From Modestobacter muralis (lineage in GTDB: Bacteria > Actinomycetota > Actinomycetes > Mycobacteriales > Geodermatophilaceae): a stretch of 64,000 nucleotides of DNA. Shown here piece after piece: positions 1-7,276 of this stretch. Both the position numbers and the translations under genes were made by a program. Position 1 is the stretch's first letter. Each line of letters opens with the position of its first letter. The notes below the pieces were generated by a model, which was given only the letters and a program-made list of their open reading frames with translations, had not been told where the DNA came from and ran no database searches. The stretch spans positions 43,818 through 107,817 of the forward strand of contig NZ_JAAGWH010000004.1 of NCBI RefSeq assembly GCF_010682105.1, given 5' to 3'.

Positions 1-1
1 C

Positions 2-2833
2 CGGTCGCGCTTCCTGGCCCGGCTGGCCGACGGCGAGCTCGCGCCGCCCTACCCGAACGCGCACTGCGGGGTCTGCCCGTGGCGGGAGACGTGCACCGAG
101 CGGTGGCGCGGGGAGGACTCGCTGTCGCTGGTGGCCACCATGCGCCGCGACCACGCCACCGCGCTGGCCGAGGCCGGCATCACCACCGTGGCCGCGCTGG
201 GTGTCCGGCGGCCCGAGGAGCTGCCGGAGTCGATCGGCCGCACGTCGGCGCAGCGGCTCACCCAGCAGGCCCGGCTCCAGCTCGACGAGCGGACGACCGG
301 CGTCCCCTCCTACGAGTTCCTGCCGCGCGAGGCCGGCCGGGGCTTCCAGCTGCTGCCCCCGCCCAGCTCCGGTGACCTCTTCTTCGACATCGAGGGCGAC
401 CCGTTCGCCGGCGACGCGGGCCTGGAGTACCTGTGGGGCGTGCTGGACACGGCGGGGGAGTTCACCGCGCACTGGGGCTGCGACCCCGCCGCCGACGACC
501 AGTCCGCCGCCGAGCGGGTCGCCTTCGAGGCCGTGGTCGACCAGCTGACCGCGGCGTACGCCGCCGACCCGACCATGCACGTCTACCACTACGCGCCCTA
601 CGAGCCGACCCGGCTGAAGACCCTGTCCGCCCGGTTGCGCACCCGGGAGGCCGACGTCGACCGGCTGCTGCGGGCCGACGTCCTGGTCGACCTCTACGCC
701 GTGGTCCGGCAAGGGCTGCGGCTGAGCAAGGAGTCCTACTCGATCAAGCAGGTCGAGGACTACTACCGCGGCCACACCCGCGCCCACGGCGCCTCGGTGT
801 CCGACGCCGGGGAGTCCATCGTCGCCTTCGAGCGCTGGCTGGCCACCCGCGACCAGGACCTGCTGGACCAGATCGAGGCCTACAACCGCGACGACTGCGT
901 CTCCACCCTCGAGCTGCGCGACTGGCTGGAGGAGCGGCGCACCGAGCTGCTGGCCACTGGCGCGGAGCTCGGCCGGCCCGAGGACGGCGACCCCGAGGGC
1001 TCGGCGGAGAACGCCGCCGCCCAGGGGCTGCGGGAGGCCCTGGAGGACCGGCTGCTCGCCGGGCTGCCCGAGGTCGGCCGCACCCCCGAGCAGGAGGCGA
1101 CCTGGCTGCTGGCCCAGCAGCTGGGCTGGGACGCCCGCGAGGCCCGGTCGGCGTGGTGGGAGTACTTCCGGCTGCGCGACCTGCCCGCCGAGGACCTCGA
1201 GCGGGAGACCCCGGCGCTGGGCCCGCTGGAGGGCCCGGAGCTGCTGGGCGTCAGCGGGCGCTCGCAGCACTGGCGCTACCGCTTCCCGCCGCAGGAGACC
1301 AAGGTGTCGGCCGGCAGCCGCTACGAGCACCTGCTCGCCGCCGCCGACGGCACCCGCATCACCAGCTCGGTGGTGGAGGTCGACCCGACCGCCGGCTGGG
1401 TGGTGCTGGCCCGCAGCGCGAGCTCCCCGCACGAGCACCCGACCGGCCTGCTGCCCACCTCCCCGCCCAGCGACCGGCTGTTCCGCGCCGCGCTGCACGA
1501 CCTGGGCGAGCAGGTCGCCGGCAGCGGCATCGACGGTCCCGGTCCCGCCCGGGCGGCTCGCGACCTGCTGCTGCGCCGGCCACCGCGGCTGGTGCCCGGC
1601 ACGCCGCAGCGCGAGCCGGGGGAGGGGTCGGCGGCGGCGGTGCAGCGGCTGGCCGGCCGGCTCGACGGCGGGGTGCTCGCCGTCCAGGGCCCGCCCGGGG
1701 CCGGCAAGACGTACACCGGCGCGCGGGCGGTCGTCGAGCTGGTGCGCGCCGGCCGGCGGGTCGGGCTGACCGCGTCCAGCCACAAGGTGATCGGCAACCT
1801 GCTCGACGCGGTGATGGTCGCCGCGCGGGAGGCCGGCGTGCCGGTGCGGGCGCTGCAGAAGGCCGACGACGTGCAGCGGTGCAGCGACGCCGACGTGCGC
1901 TGCGTGGGCAGCAACAACCAGGTGGTCGACGCACTCGACTCCGGTGACGTCGACCTGGTGGCCGGCACCTCGTGGCTGTTCGTCCGGCCCGAGCTCGCCG
2001 GCCGGCTCGACGTGCTCGTGGTCGACGAGGCCGGGCAGCTGTCCCTGGCCCGCACCCTGGCGGTGAGCCGCGCCGCGACCAACCTGGTCCTGCTCGGCGA
2101 CCCGCAGCAGCTGCGCCAGCCCGGCCAGGGCATCCACCCCGAGGGCGCCGACGTCTCCGCGTTGCAGCACGTGCTCGGCGACGACCCGGTGCTCCCCGTC
2201 GAGCGCGGGGTCTTCCTCGACCGCAGCTGGCGGATGGCCCCGGCGCTGTGCCGGGTGGTCTCCGACCTGTCCTACCGCGGGGAGCTGCAGCCGGCGCCGG
2301 TCACCGCCGACCACGCCCTCGACGCACCCGTGCGGTGGGCGGCGCCGGCCGGCATCGGCTGGGTCCCCGTGGTGCACGAGGGCAACGGGTCCGCCTCACC
2401 CGAGGAGGCCGCGGTCGTCGCCGCGCTGGTCGGTGACCTGATGGGGCGGCGGTGGCGCAGCGGCGGGGTCGACCGGGTGATGGGCCAGGCCGACGTCCTG
2501 GTGGTGACGCCCTACAACGCCCAGGTCAACCAGGTGCGCAGCGCGCTGGCCGCGGCCGGCCTCGGCGGCGTGGAGGTCGGCACGGTCGACAAGTTCCAGG
2601 GGCGGGAGGCGGCGGTGGCGGTGTTCTCGCTGGCCGCCTCCAGCGGCGCGCACGTGCCGCGGCGGCTGGACTTCCTGCTCGACCGGCACCGGCTCAACGT
2701 GGCCCTGTCCCGCGCCAAGACCGTCGCCTACCTGGTCGGCAGCCCGGCGCTGCTCACCTCGCCGGTGCAGACACCCGACCAGCTGCGGCTGGTCAACGGC
2801 CTCTGCCGGCTGGTGGAGGTGGCGACCGGGTAG
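2..2833 (+). CDS. TM0106-family RecB-like nuclease / superfamily 1 helicase, 5'-truncated by window edge
   Basis: The reading frame is open from base 2, so the N-terminus lies outside the window; 943 residues are visible. The first visible residues hold a CxxC...C cluster (Cys 22, 25, 31 of the visible part), as in the Fe-S clasp of RecB/AddB-type nuclease domains. A DxE motif (GDLFFDIEGDPF) marks an RNase H-like domain in the middle. A P-loop GPPGAGKT (visible residues 563-570), a Walker B VVDEAG, and a C-terminal LNVALSRAK motif identify a UvrD/DNA2-type helicase half. The architecture matches the TM0106 'RecB-like putative nuclease' family, presumed to act in DNA processing or repair, but no member's role is known to me in detail. 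A vsr gene follows 14 bases downstream. Confidence 0.9.
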   Translation, partial: RSRFLARLADGELAPPYPNAHCGVCPWRETCTERWRGEDSLSLVATMRRDHATALAEAGITTVAALGVRRPEELPESIGRTSAQRLTQQARLQLDERTTGVPSYEFLPREAGRGFQLLPPPSSGDLFFDIEGDPFAGDAGLEYLWGVLDTAGEFTAHWGCDPAADDQSAAERVAFEAVVDQLTAAYAADPTMHVYHYAPYEPTRLKTLSARLRTREADVDRLLRADVLVDLYAVVRQGLRLSKESYSIKQVEDYYRGHTRAHGASVSDAGESIVAFERWLATRDQDLLDQIEAYNRDDCVSTLELRDWLEERRTELLATGAELGRPEDGDPEGSAENAAAQGLREALEDRLLAGLPEVGRTPEQEATWLLAQQLGWDAREARSAWWEYFRLRDLPAEDLERETPALGPLEGPELLGVSGRSQHWRYRFPPQETKVSAGSRYEHLLAAADGTRITSSVVEVDPTAGWVVLARSASSPHEHPTGLLPTSPPSDRLFRAALHDLGEQVAGSGIDGPGPARAARDLLLRRPPRLVPGTPQREPGEGSAAAVQRLAGRLDGGVLAVQGPPGAGKTYTGARAVVELVRAGRRVGLTASSHKVIGNLLDAVMVAAREAGVPVRALQKADDVQRCSDADVRCVGSNNQVVDALDSGDVDLVAGTSWLFVRPELAGRLDVLVVDEAGQLSLARTLAVSRAATNLVLLGDPQQLRQPGQGIHPEGADVSALQHVLGDDPVLPVERGVFLDRSWRMAPALCRVVSDLSYRGELQPAPVTADHALDAPVRWAAPAGIGWVPVVHEGNGSASPEEAAVVAALVGDLMGRRWRSGGVDRVMGQADVLVVTPYNAQVNQVRSALAAAGLGGVEVGTVDKFQGREAAVAVFSLAASSGAHVPRRLDFLLDRHRLNVALSRAKTVAYLVGSPALLTSPVQTPDQLRLVNGLCRLVEVATG

Positions 2834-2847
2834 TCCTCGGCCACCGC

Positions 2848-3309
2848 GTGAGCGCCCCGCCGGTCGACCTGCGCCTCGCACCGCCGCCCACCTCGGCGGC
2901 GGTGCGCGACAGGTTCCGCCGGCAGGGCAGGCGCGACACCGTGCCCGAGCTGGCGGTCCGCCGCCGGCTTCACGCCCGCGGGGTCCGGTACCGGGTCGAC
3001 GTCCGGCCCTGCCGGGAGACGCGTGCCCGCGGCGACATCGTGTGGAAGGGCCGCAAGCTCGTCGTCTTCGTCGACGGCTGCTTCTGGCATGCCTGCCCGA
3101 CGTGTGGTCACCAGCCCACCGCCAACGGTGGTTGGTGGGCCGAGAAGCTGGCCGCCAATGCCGCCCGTGACCGGCGCACCGACACCGTCCTCACCGGGCT
3201 GGGCTGGCGGGTGCTGCGGTTCTGGGAGCACGAGGACCCCGACGCGGTCGTCGACCGGATCTGTACGGAGCTGGGTCGGGATCGGGCCTCGACCGCGGAT
3301 GCTGGTTAG
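2848..3309 (+). CDS. vsr: very short patch repair (Vsr) endonuclease
   Basis: The 153-residue product matches Vsr mismatch endonucleases, which nick 5' of the T in T:G mismatches formed by deamination of 5-methylcytosine. The hallmark FVDGCFWHACP block (about residues 74-84) follows a conserved KGRKLVVF strand, and the C-terminal WRVLRFWEHE segment is typical of the restriction-endonuclease-like fold. The GTG at 2848 gives a full-length protein; the frame extends upstream but without family similarity. Vsr is normally encoded beside a C5-cytosine methyltransferase; none is present in this window. It follows the nuclease/helicase gene by 14 bases and its stop codon lies inside the iron box of the next gene. 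Confidence 0.92.
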   Translation: MSAPPVDLRLAPPPTSAAVRDRFRRQGRRDTVPELAVRRRLHARGVRYRVDVRPCRETRARGDIVWKGRKLVVFVDGCFWHACPTCGHQPTANGGWWAEKLAANAARDRRTDTVLTGLGWRVLRFWEHEDPDAVVDRICTELGRDRASTADAG

Positions 3310-3329
3310 GCTAACCTCACCAGCATCCG
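3296..3329. repeat. 11-bp perfect inverted repeat framing the iron box
   Basis: CGGATGCTGGT (3296-3306) is exactly complementary to ACCAGCATCCG (3319-3329), with a 12-base spacer that holds most of the iron box core. The centre of this repeat is about 2.5 bases off the centre of the IdeR palindrome, so it is a separate symmetry. It could be a vsr terminator hairpin or part of an extended operator. Confidence 0.75.
3301..3319 (+). promoter_or_regulatory. IdeR/DtxR iron box upstream of siderophore-interacting protein gene
   Basis: The segment contains TTAGGCTAACCT (3306-3317). Aligned with the established IdeR/DtxR 19-bp consensus TTAGGTTAGGCTAACCTAA it matches at 15 of 19 positions by my count. 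It overlaps the vsr stop codon (3307-3309) and ends 47 bases before the SIP start at 3367. Iron-loaded IdeR binding here would repress the siderophore reductase gene; an IdeR homologue is encoded at 51439-52158. Confidence 0.85.
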
Positions 3330-3366
3330 GGGGCGCCGTCGCCGGGACGACGTTCGGGAGACAGCG

Positions 3367-4356
3367 ATGACCACCGCGTTGCGCGAGGCCACCGGCACGG
3401 TGCTCGCCGAGCCCGGACTGCGTGTGGTCCCCGAGCCCGTCGCCGCACCCGGTTACCGCTTCTTCGACGTCACCGTCGCCCGCGTGGAGCGGCTGAGCCC
3501 GAGCTTCCTGCGGCTGACCCTCACCGGCCCCGAGCTCGCCGAGTTCGGCGCCGGCCGTGACGACCAGCGGATCAAGCTGGTGCTCTCCCGTGACGGCTCC
3601 CCGGTCACCGACCTGCTCACCGACGGCCCGAACTGGTACGCCGAGTACTGCGCGCTCCCCGACGACCGTCGCCCCCACCTGCGCACCTACACCGTGCGCG
3701 CCGCCCGCCCCGACCGGGCCGAGCTCGACGTCGACGTCGTCCTGCACGGCGTCGACGGCGGGAACGCCGGCCCGGCCGCCGGCTGGGCGGCCGCCGCGCA
3801 GCCCGGCGACCCGATCGTCGTCCTCGGCCCCGACCGGCCGCGGCCCCGCGGCGCCGGCAGCGGCCGAGCCTGGGGCGTCGAGTGGGCCCCGCCCGCCGAC
3901 GGCACCCTCTTCCTCGCCGGCGACGAGACCGCGGTCCCGGCGATCAGCGCGATCCTCGAGGCGCTGCCCGGCGGCCGCCGCACGGTCGCGGTGCTCGAGG
4001 TCCCCGAGGCCGGCGACGTGCTGTCGCTCGACCTCGCCCCGGGCATCGAGGTGCACTGGCTGGTCCGCGGCAGGCGCGAGCACGGCGCCGCCCTCGGCCC
4101 GGCCGTGCACGCCGCCCTGTGCAGCCTCGGCCTGGCCCGCGCCGGCGCCGGGCAGGAGCCCGAGGACGTCGACCTCGACGGCGGCATCCTCTGGGAGGTG
4201 CCCGACGTCCGGCCCACCGGCTGCTACGCCTGGCTGGCCGGCGAGGCGGGCATGGTCAAGGCGCTGCGCCGCCGGCTGGTGCATGACCTCGGCATCCCGC
4301 GCACCTCGGTGGCCTTCATGGGCTACTGGCGCCGCGGCGCCGCCGAAGGCGCCTGA
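3367..4356 (+). CDS. siderophore-interacting protein (SIP), FAD-dependent ferric-siderophore reductase family
   Basis: The 329-residue protein belongs to the ViuB/YqjH/SIP family, flavin-dependent cytoplasmic reductases that release iron from ferric siderophores using NAD(P)H. An N-terminal ferredoxin-reductase-like barrel carries the flavin motif RTYTVR (about residues 105-110), followed by a SIP Rossmann-like domain with LFLAGDETAVPAI (about 179-191) and a C-terminal GYWRRG typical of the family. The ATG at 3367 has a purine-rich GGGAGA eight bases upstream. It stands as a single gene behind an IdeR box, so iron-starvation induction is likely. No siderophore biosynthesis or uptake genes are adjacent. 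Confidence 0.95.
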   Translation: MTTALREATGTVLAEPGLRVVPEPVAAPGYRFFDVTVARVERLSPSFLRLTLTGPELAEFGAGRDDQRIKLVLSRDGSPVTDLLTDGPNWYAEYCALPDDRRPHLRTYTVRAARPDRAELDVDVVLHGVDGGNAGPAAGWAAAAQPGDPIVVLGPDRPRPRGAGSGRAWGVEWAPPADGTLFLAGDETAVPAISAILEALPGGRRTVAVLEVPEAGDVLSLDLAPGIEVHWLVRGRREHGAALGPAVHAALCSLGLARAGAGQEPEDVDLDGGILWEVPDVRPTGCYAWLAGEAGMVKALRRRLVHDLGIPRTSVAFMGYWRRGAAEGA

Positions 4357-4362
4357 GCCCGG

Positions 4363-4383
4363 AGGCCCGCCGAGGGCGGGCCT
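4363..4383 (+). terminator. GC-rich hairpin after the SIP gene
   Basis: AGGCCCGCC (4363-4371) pairs perfectly with GGCGGGCCT (4375-4383) around a 3-base loop, 6 bases after the SIP stop codon. There is no U tract, as usual in actinobacteria. Confidence 0.6.
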
Positions 4384-4417
4384 GAGGTCGTAGCGCCGCC
4401 GAGGGCGCCTGAGGTCG

Positions 4418-4423
4418 TAACGT
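4418..4423 (+). promoter_or_regulatory. -10-like hexamer TAACGT, leaderless arrangement
   Basis: TAACGT ends 7 bases before the GTG of the small membrane protein at 4431, and no ribosome binding site is present. This spacing fits a leaderless transcript. It lies in the second of two near-identical copies of CCTGAGGTCGTARCG (4381-4395 and 4408-4422). Confidence 0.45.
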
Positions 4424-4430
4424 CGCCGGC

Positions 4431-4586
4431 GTGCGCCCCTTCCTGCTCGTCCTGCTGGTCCTGTTCGCGGTGTGGATCGCGCTCACCGTGATCGGCTTCA
4501 TCGTCAAGGGCCTGTTCTGGCTGGCCGTCGTCGGCATCGTCGCCTTCGCCCTGACCGCGGTCGTGGGTGGGTCCCGGCGCCGGTGA
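4431..4586 (+). CDS. small hydrophobic membrane protein (51 aa)
   Basis: A GTG-started frame encodes 51 residues, almost entirely two hydrophobic segments (residues 4-26 and 28-46) ending in the basic tail GGSRRR. I recognise no named family; tiny membrane proteins of this kind are common in actinobacteria. Support comes from the TAACGT hexamer 7 bases upstream and from the stop codon overlapping the GTG start of the next gene (GTGA at 4583-4586), which implies translational coupling. The function is unknown. Confidence 0.6.
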   Translation: MRPFLLVLLVLFAVWIALTVIGFIVKGLFWLAVVGIVAFALTAVVGGSRRR

Positions 4587-5026
4587 CGGTGCTGCTGGTC
4601 GACGTCGCGAACACCCTCGGCGCCCGGCCGGACGGCTGGTGGCGGGACCGCGCCGGCGCGACGGCCCGGCTGCTCGACCGGCTGGCCCTGCTGCCCGGCT
4701 CCGACGTCGTCGGACCCGACGGTGTGCCGGTGCCGGTGACCGTGCTGGTCGCCGTGGTCAAGGGCCGTGCCCGGGACGTCGCCGCCCCGGCCCGGCTGCG
4801 GCTGGTGCGCGCCCCCGGCAGCGGGGACGACGCCCTCGCCGCGGTGGCCGCCGACCTGGCCGAGGGCGACGACGACCTGCTGGTGGTCACCGCCGACCGG
4901 GAGCTGCGCACCCGGCTGCCCGCGGCCGCCCGCACCGCCGGCCCGGGCTGGCTGCTCGGGGCGGCCGACGCTGCGGCCGCTGACCGGGCGGCCGACGCCG
5001 ACGAGGAGCAGGATCGTTCCCCGTGA
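4583..5026 (+). CDS. PIN/NYN-like domain protein, conserved hypothetical
   Basis: The 147-residue protein begins VTVLLVDVANTLG, resembling the first acidic strand of NYN/PIN-fold nucleases, and has a later GSGDDALAAVA helix with two Asp and a DDLLVVTADREL strand. These acidic clusters match the metal-binding positions of YacP/NYN-type RNases, so a single-strand-specific RNase role is a reasonable inference but unproven. It overlaps the preceding small membrane gene (GTGA at 4583) and the following dhaK (GTGA at 5023-5026), so three genes are translationally linked. An Ala/Asp/Glu-rich C-terminal tail is poorly conserved-looking. Confidence 0.75.
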   Translation: MTVLLVDVANTLGARPDGWWRDRAGATARLLDRLALLPGSDVVGPDGVPVPVTVLVAVVKGRARDVAAPARLRLVRAPGSGDDALAAVAADLAEGDDDLLVVTADRELRTRLPAAARTAGPGWLLGAADAAAADRAADADEEQDRSP

Positions 5027-6030
5027 GCGTCAAGAAGTTCCTCAACGACCCTGACGACCTGGTGGTCGAGGCGTTGGAGGGTCTGGTCACCGCCTCGGCG
5101 GGCCGTCTCCGCCTGCACCGCGACCCGCTGTGGCTGGAGTCCGCGGCCGCCGACGCCGACCGCCGGGTCACGCTGGTCTCCGGTGGCGGGTCCGGGCACG
5201 AGCCGCTGCACAGCGGCTTCGTCGGCCCCGGGATGCTCGACGCCGCCGTCCCGGGCGCGGTCTTCGCCAGCCCCACCGCGTTGCAGGTGGTCGCCGCCGT
5301 CCGTGGGGTCGACCGCGGTGCCGGCGTGCTGCTGATCGTCAAGAACTACACCGGCGACGTGCTCAACTTCCAGATCGCGGCCGAGATCGCCGCCGAGGAG
5401 GGCATCGAGGTCGAGACCGTGCTGGTCGACGACGACCTGGCCAGCGAGTCCGACGACGGCCCGGGCCGCCGGGGCACCGCGGCCACGGTCGTGGTGGAGA
5501 AGGTGTGCGGCGCCGCCGCGGCGCGCGGGCTGCCGCTGGCCGAGGTGGCCGAGCTCGGCCGCCGGGTCGCCGCCGGCGCCCGCAGCATGGCCGTCGCGCT
5601 GGAGGGCGCGGTGCACCCGGGCGAGGACGTGCGCTCCTTCGACCTGGCCGCCGACGAGGTCGAGCACGGCGTCGGCATCCACGGCGAGCGCGGCATCGAC
5701 CGCCGGCCGATGGCCGGAGCCCACGAGCTGGTCGGCGCGCTCACCGAGCCGCTGGTCGCCGCACTCGGGCTGGCCGAGGGCGACCGGGCCGTCGTCGTGG
5801 TCAACGGCCTGGGCTCCACCCACCTGCTCGAGCTCTACGTCGTCTTCCGCGAGGTCGCCGCGCTCCTGGAGGCCCGCGGGATCGGCCTGGCCCGCAGCCT
5901 GGTCGGTCCCTACGTGACCGCCTTGGACATGGCCGGCGCCTCGGTCACGCTCGTCCGGGCCGACGACGAGCTGCTCGGGCTCTGGGACGACGCCGTCACC
6001 ACCACCGCGCTGACCTGGGAGACCCGATGA
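5023..6030 (+). CDS. dhaK: dihydroxyacetone kinase subunit DhaK
   Basis: The 335-residue protein is the substrate-binding subunit of dihydroxyacetone kinase. It shows the glycine-rich GGGSGHEP (about residues 50-57) and GIHGERG, whose His (about 220) corresponds to the residue that binds dihydroxyacetone as a covalent hemiaminal. VKNYTGD and the C-terminal MAGASVTLVRADDELLGLWD are family hallmarks. The GTG start overlaps the preceding stop codon and its own stop overlaps the ATG of dhaL (ATGA). DhaK with DhaL phosphorylates dihydroxyacetone to DHAP. No PTS-type dhaM lies next to it, so the phosphate donor cannot be told from the window. Confidence 0.96.
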   Translation: MSVKKFLNDPDDLVVEALEGLVTASAGRLRLHRDPLWLESAAADADRRVTLVSGGGSGHEPLHSGFVGPGMLDAAVPGAVFASPTALQVVAAVRGVDRGAGVLLIVKNYTGDVLNFQIAAEIAAEEGIEVETVLVDDDLASESDDGPGRRGTAATVVVEKVCGAAAARGLPLAEVAELGRRVAAGARSMAVALEGAVHPGEDVRSFDLAADEVEHGVGIHGERGIDRRPMAGAHELVGALTEPLVAALGLAEGDRAVVVVNGLGSTHLLELYVVFREVAALLEARGIGLARSLVGPYVTALDMAGASVTLVRADDELLGLWDDAVTTTALTWETR

Positions 6031-6653
6031 CCGCCACGCTGGACCGCGCCGCCGCCCGCCGCTGGATGGACGCGTTCGCGGCCGACTTCGAGACGCAGCG
6101 CGTCCGGCTCACCGAGCTCGACCGGGCCGCCGGGGACGGCGACTTCGGCGCCAACCTGCGCTCGGCGCTGGGCAAGGTGCAGCAGCGGCTGGCCGCCGAC
6201 CCGCAGACCGCCCGCGCCGTGTTCGCCGCGGTGTCCGACGCGTTCCTGGACACCGGCGGCACCAGCGGCCCGCTGTTCGGCATGTGGTTCCGGGCGCTGT
6301 CCCGGGCGCTGCCGGAGACCGACCCGGCCGACGTCACCCAGCTGGCCGAGGGGGTGCGGGAGGGCACCGCCACCGTCCAGCGGCTGGGCGGCGCCGAGGT
6401 GGGCGACAAGACGATGGTGGACGCGATGGTCCCCGCCGTCGCAGCACTCACCGACGCCACGGGCACCGGGCCGCAGCAGGCGCTCACCGCTGCGGCCGAG
6501 GCCGCCGAGGCGGGAGCCGCCTCGACCGAGGACCTCGTCGCCCGGCGCGGGCGGGCCAGCTACGTCGGCGAGGTCGCCCGCGGGGTCCTCGACCCCGGTG
6601 CGCTCGCGGTCGCGCTGTTCTTCCGGGCCGGCGCCCGCGCGCTCGACGGCTGA
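6027..6653 (+). CDS. dhaL: dihydroxyacetone kinase subunit DhaL
   Basis: The 208-residue protein is the nucleotide-binding, eight-helix subunit. The magnesium-ADP binding motif appears as DRAAGDGDFGANL (about residues 32-44), with the three Asp conserved. TSGPLFG (about 80-86) and GDKTMVDA (about 127-134) are further signatures. The ATG at 6027 overlaps the dhaK stop, giving one coupled operon. DhaL transfers the phosphoryl group from ADP-bound phosphate, or ATP, to dihydroxyacetone held on DhaK. A CAGGGT hexamer follows the stop codon and appears to start the next transcript. Confidence 0.95.
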   Translation: MTATLDRAAARRWMDAFAADFETQRVRLTELDRAAGDGDFGANLRSALGKVQQRLAADPQTARAVFAAVSDAFLDTGGTSGPLFGMWFRALSRALPETDPADVTQLAEGVREGTATVQRLGGAEVGDKTMVDAMVPAVAALTDATGTGPQQALTAAAEAAEAGAASTEDLVARRGRASYVGEVARGVLDPGALAVALFFRAGARALDG

Positions 6654-6663
6654 GGCCGTCGGG

Positions 6664-6669
6664 CAGGGT
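6664..6669 (+). promoter_or_regulatory. -10-like hexamer CAGGGT, leaderless arrangement
   Basis: CAGGGT ends exactly 6 bases before the ATG at 6676. The same spacing occurs before many genes in the window, and here it supports 6676 as the true start of the frameshifted gene that follows. Confidence 0.45.
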
Positions 6670-6675
6670 GGCGGC

Positions 6676-7273
6676 ATGACCGCGATCCCACCGTCCGCGG
6701 TGCGCGCCGCCGCCGACCTCGCCTCCGGCCGCGCTGGCGGCGGTGACCCCCGAGCTGCTCACCGCACCGACGCCGTGCCGCGACTTCGACGTCCGTGCGC
6801 TGCTGGACCACCTGGCGTGGGCCGCGGTGCTGTCGCAGCGGGCCGCGGTGCGGATGCCACTGGAGCAGGACGCGGACAGCCTCACCCCCGCGCCGTTCCT
6901 CGACGGGCTGCCGGTGGAGCAGTGGGCGGCCGCGGTGCCCTTCGAGCTCGACACCGCCGCCGACGCCTGGGCCGACCCGGCCGCCTGGGAGGGCGAGACG
7001 CTGATGGGCGCGACGCCCATGCCGGCCGCCGTCGTCGGCCCGCTGATGCTGGCCGAGTTCGTGCTGCACGGCTGGGACCTCGCCCGCGCGGTCGGCGCGC
7101 CCTACGACGTCCCGGCCGGGCTGGGCGAGGCCACCCTGGCCGCGGTCGAGCCGATCGCCCAGCTGGGCCGGGACGGCGGGTGGTACGGCCCCGCGGTGCC
7201 GGTGCCCGCCGACGCGCCCGCGGTCGACCGGGCGCTCGGGCTCAGCGGCCGCGACCCCCGGTGGACGCCCTGA
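6676..7273 (+). CDS. TIGR03086-family metal-binding protein (DinB-like), probably frameshifted near its N-terminus
   Basis: The main body (176 residues from GTG 6743) has PTPCRDFDVRALLDHL, then FVLHGWDLARA, the metal-binding layout of the TIGR03086/mycothiol-dependent maleylpyruvate isomerase-like group in the DinB superfamily. Members usually have about 25 residues before PTPC. These are found from ATG 6676 (MTAIPPSAVRAAADLAS) but in another frame: removing one C from GGCCGCGCTG (6728-6737) joins them as ...DLASGALAAVTPELLTAPTPC. Either a real frameshift or a sequence error is present; starting at GTG 6743 would give a shortened protein. The function is probably thiol-linked transfer or detoxification, but this is not assignable. 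Confidence 0.75.
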
Positions 7274-7276
7274 GGC

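Noticed and set aside
433..1947. Long alternative frames inside the nuclease/helicase gene and inside most other genes
   Set aside because: They are Arg/Ala/Gly/Pro-rich shadow frames caused by high GC, without family motifs.
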